Shown here: piece after piece, positions 61,734 through 64,000 of the stretch
How the letters are laid out: every line of letters starts with the position of its first letter
How positions within the stretch are numbered: the first letter of the stretch is position 1
Source of the DNA: Marthasterias glacialis
Taxonomy: Eukaryota; Echinodermata; Asteroidea; Forcipulatida; Asteriidae
Direction: 5' to 3'
Assembly: GCA_911728455.2 (NCBI GenBank)
Contig: OU452230.1
Span: 1,042,300 to 1,106,299 of the forward strand
Length of the DNA: 64,000 nucleotides
The notes under the pieces: model-generated
What the model was told of the DNA's origin: nothing
What the model saw: only the letters and a program-made list of their open reading frames with translations
The model's database searches: none
Program-made: the position numbers and the translations under genes

Positions 61734-62855
61734 TTAATTCTTTCGTAATGACAGAATGAATTTCAGTGAATCTGAAGGTTCTTGTATTTCAGAGTAACGA
61801 CATTTAATTATCTTCCGCATTACCACTTTGAACTGTGGATGATTGAGTGCGTAGATGATGGGGTTTACACAGCTGTTGAAAATAGTTATGGTGACTCCGT
61901 AGAGAGCAAACTTACGACTGGATGGTATAGCGAGAGAGATGAAGTAAGGAGACAGTAACAGCGCGAAGATGCAAAAGACAAGGAAGAGGTTCTTGGTGAT
62001 CGCTAGTTGCTGACGGCTGATGGCACGCCGGGTTTTCTTTGAGACGTGGTCAGCTTTGGTCACTGATGACTCCCCGGTGGCGACGGTGAAACTGGTGGAG
62101 GTTTCACCATCTGTGTAAGCCGCTGTGGAGTTTGACTGACTAGTCTTCACGGATCTGCTCTTCTTTTGCTTTCTGAAGTGCCGTTTGAGATGGATGTAGA
62201 GTGCCGTGTAGCAACAGATGATGATGAGCATTGGGACTGGGTACAGACCCACAGACTGGGCCAGGTTGTATTCAGGGCCTCGCGGATGACCATCTTTGTC
62301 TGAGCATGTATTGTCTTGTGGATCGTAACCAAAGGCACCGATGCCCAGAATCGGCGGGAGGAAAAACACAATACACGGGATAACCCAAGTCAAGGCGATC
62401 ATGATGGTTACTTTACGCGGGGTGTACCACCAACTGTAGGTGTTCATGGGTTGAGTGATGAGCACCATACGGTTCAAAGCTATGGAGGCCAAAGTGTAGA
62501 GACTCGCACCAAGACCCGTGTAAAGCTGAATGGCAGCAATGACACAGGGGACCTCCGTCTCCAAGGGCCAGCTTTCACGGCTTACCAAAGCTATGCAAAT
62601 CCACGGGTAGGAGAGACTGGTCCAGAAATCAGCCACGCTGAGGTTGACCACGAAGGCGTTGGTCACGGTGCGGAGTTTCTTCGACAGGATGACGGACCAG
62701 ATGACCAGACTGTTCCCTACGAGGCCCAGGATGCAGGCTAAGATCCAGAAAAAGATTAAGCCTAAACGAGCCTCGTAGGGGTAGAGGGAAGAGTAGACGC
62801 TTGTCCCAAGGGTGTCATTGCTTTGGGGCAGAGATATGTTGTCCATGTTGTTCAT
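61734..62855 (-). CDS. Class A GPCR, moody/Tre1/melatonin-receptor-like, copy 3
   Basis: 373-residue paralogue, intact from ATG at 62,855. It lacks one MDN repeat at the N-terminus (one fewer atggacaac unit) and reads DTLGTSVYSS where copy 1 has DTLRRTSVYSS. Other changes: NIS for NLS, V in GLVGNS, L in AAIQLYTG (helix 3), T in MNTYS (second inner loop) and V in GVTIT (helix 7). Helix 6 is SPYFISLA as in copy 1. All landmarks (N1.50, D2.50, Cys pair, NRM, W4.50, Pro in helices 5 and 6, NPIIY) are present. Expression and ligand are unknown. Confidence 0.9.
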   Translation of the reverse strand: MNNMDNISLPQSNDTLGTSVYSSLYPYEARLGLIFFWILACILGLVGNSLVIWSVILSKKLRTVTNAFVVNLSVADFWTSLSYPWICIALVSRESWPLETEVPCVIAAIQLYTGLGASLYTLASIALNRMVLITQPMNTYSWWYTPRKVTIMIALTWVIPCIVFFLPPILGIGAFGYDPQDNTCSDKDGHPRGPEYNLAQSVGLYPVPMLIIICCYTALYIHLKRHFRKQKKSRSVKTSQSNSTAAYTDGETSTSFTVATGESSVTKADHVSKKTRRAISRQQLAITKNLFLVFCIFALLLSPYFISLAIPSSRKFALYGVTITIFNSCVNPIIYALNHPQFKVVMRKIIKCRYSEIQEPSDSLKFILSLRKN

Positions 62856-62898
62856 ATTCAAGTCACACTACATCTAACATCGATTCCAGTTATGGACG

Positions 62899-62905
62899 CT
62901 TTATA
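62899..62905 (-). promoter_or_regulatory. TATA-like site upstream of GPCR copy 3
   Basis: TATAAAG on minus, 50 bp before the ATG, same position and core as in the other two units. Confidence 0.35.
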
Positions 62906-63106
62906 AGCGGGTTTTGTTGGCAACGGAGCGAGATAAACATCTTATAAAAACAATTGCCAATTTTGGCTGTAATGAAAGGGAAAGGTTTTGCAATTATCGA
63001 ATGAGGAAACACTCGAAACTGGGTAAACCATGACCTTTGCAACTGCTAGCATCCACGTTTGATGTTACGTGTCGCCTCCACAAGGCTGATTTGTGTTATA
63101 GTTCTG

Positions 63107-63231
63107 CAGCAGCCGATATCACAAAACTTTACGCAACTGCGTAAGTCCGCTTGTGCAACATTTAGTACGTAAGGTTTGCCACTTATGCAATACAATCTGG
63201 CGCAAGTAGACTTACGCGAAATCGGCTGCTG
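63107..63231. mobile_element. 125-bp inverted-repeat (MITE-like) insertion, unit 3 only
   Basis: Present only in unit 3. Units 1 and 2 have the uninterrupted site ttctggacgtgg. The insertion begins cagcagccgat and ends with its exact complement atcggctgctg (11-bp perfect ends). Further inward the ends keep partial inverted similarity around gcgtaagt. Flanking ctg may be a 2-3 bp target duplication, but the boundary is ambiguous because the repeat ends in ctg. Internal imperfect palindromes built on ttacgcaactgcgtaa. Confidence 0.7.
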
Positions 63232-63469
63232 GACGTGGCTAATGAATATAGACCAGTGACCACATCTAAACTTAATGGTTGGGAGGGCTAGGTATTTGGC
63301 AACAAAGCACATCACCAAAGTATTTTTGTTTCGAGCAGGACTGGGAAGTATCGAGTATAATTTAACTTTATCATACATCGGTGTAGAGTAAGGGACAGAA
63401 ACATCTTAATTTGTTTTTCTCCTCTTCCATTTAATACTTTAGAAAACAATTAGTAGCCCCATTGCTTGT

Positions 63470-63544
63470 TAGCGAAGTGGCTGATGGGAAGTCTGGTACA
63501 CCATGTTCACGTTAGTGTTGTTTATAGATTGTGGGTTGGAATCC
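63470..63544 (+). repeat. tRNA-like relic, unit 3
   Basis: A-box-like tagcgaagtgg at 63,470-63,480 and B-box-like ggttggaatcc at 63,534-63,544. The two boxes are unchanged among units although the sequence between them has changed (ccatgttc, gtgttg). A short deletion follows near 63,620. Confidence 0.45.
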
Positions 63545-63913
63545 CGGAGTGGTTAAAGTAAAGCACCAACATGAAGATCTTTAACAGTTTTGTATCGTGG
63601 AAGTAAGTGAGCAGGCGCGGCATACACCGAGAATAATGGCCTTACAGCTTGAAGTCTTTTTTGGGGGACATTGTCGGACTAACAACCGTCCACACAAGTT
63701 TTTTTCACGAATAAGAAAAATGTCCTCCCTTTTTGATTAAAAATTAGCAAAGCTTAAACATGCACTAACTACTTGTTAAATGATGGGCTTTACGTGAAAA
63801 GAAATATTAACGCTACTTTATTGCTTGAGAAAGACGCCCAGCAAATGTTAAAGATTTTTCAATTTCTTGTTTTTGTTTCCTTTGACATTGAAATGATGTC
63901 CTCAACATGTGTG

Positions 63914-64000
63914 CCAAGTTTGATGACTTAAAAATGTATAGTTTGTTAATTATACACTAATTGCATACATTGACAGATGTCTACCAACTCAGATTTGCGT
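63914..64000. other. Unique right flank after the triplication
   Basis: Sequence diverges from the unit junction immediately after catgtgtg. AT-rich, no recognisable feature in 87 bp. Confidence 0.6.

Larger units (their letters stand above)
55918..63913. repeat. Segmental duplication unit 3 (7,996 bp)
   Basis: Third tandem copy, colinear with the others. Homology stops at catgtgtg (63,906-63,913), after which the sequence is unique instead of continuing into gactcttcgcc. Distinguishing marks are the intact ATG in the candidate exon, a 125-bp inverted-repeat insertion at 63,107 and an intermediate 20-bp minisatellite. Confidence 0.93.

Overview
This is eukaryotic, AT-rich nuclear DNA. Intronless moody/Tre1/melatonin-receptor-like rhodopsin-type GPCRs, tRNA-like short repeats, hairpin elements and a long satellite array together suggest a marine invertebrate, most plausibly an invertebrate deuterostome such as an echinoderm. 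That placement is inferred from protein style, not proven.

Positions 1 to about 36,975 are one continuous tandem satellite. The monomer is about 196 bp and is itself an old dimer of two related ~98-bp halves (A and B). Each half opens with gaagcatcaagcttca, which contains a HindIII site. From 1 to ~9,480 the monomers are loosely ordered. From ~9,480 to ~23,210 they form a clean higher-order repeat (HOR) of 12 monomers (2,355 bp), present six times, one copy having lost two monomers. From ~23,210 to ~30,000 a second HOR of 2,469 bp carries a ~488-bp non-satellite insert, which also occurs alone at 33,345. From ~30,000 to 36,975 the array is irregular, with A/B hybrid monomers and a 788-bp local duplication. 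The short reading frames inside the satellite are chance openings of the monomer, not genes.

The array ends at ~36,975 in sequence homologous to part of the insert, so the insert looks like captured flanking DNA. Positions 37,180-39,572 are non-satellite sequence with a GC-rich ORF of unknown meaning, a near-perfect palindrome, a tandem set of tRNA-like (SINE-head-like) sequences and an array of small hairpins.

Positions 39,573-63,913 are three direct tandem copies of one ~8-kb segment (8,324, 8,021 and 7,996 bp). Each copy holds, left to right: a possible short first exon with a splice donor (intact start codon only in copy 3), a hairpin element, a CRE plus E-box pair, a transposon-like element with ~25-bp terminal inverted repeats and 8-bp target duplications, a CAG/CAT-rich minisatellite tract, an intact single-exon GPCR gene on the minus strand with a TATA-like site, and a tRNA-like relic. 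The three receptors (377, 376 and 373 residues) are nearly identical and are the only confident protein-coding genes in the window. Minisatellite lengths, one 125-bp insertion and the loss of one hairpin arm distinguish the three copies.
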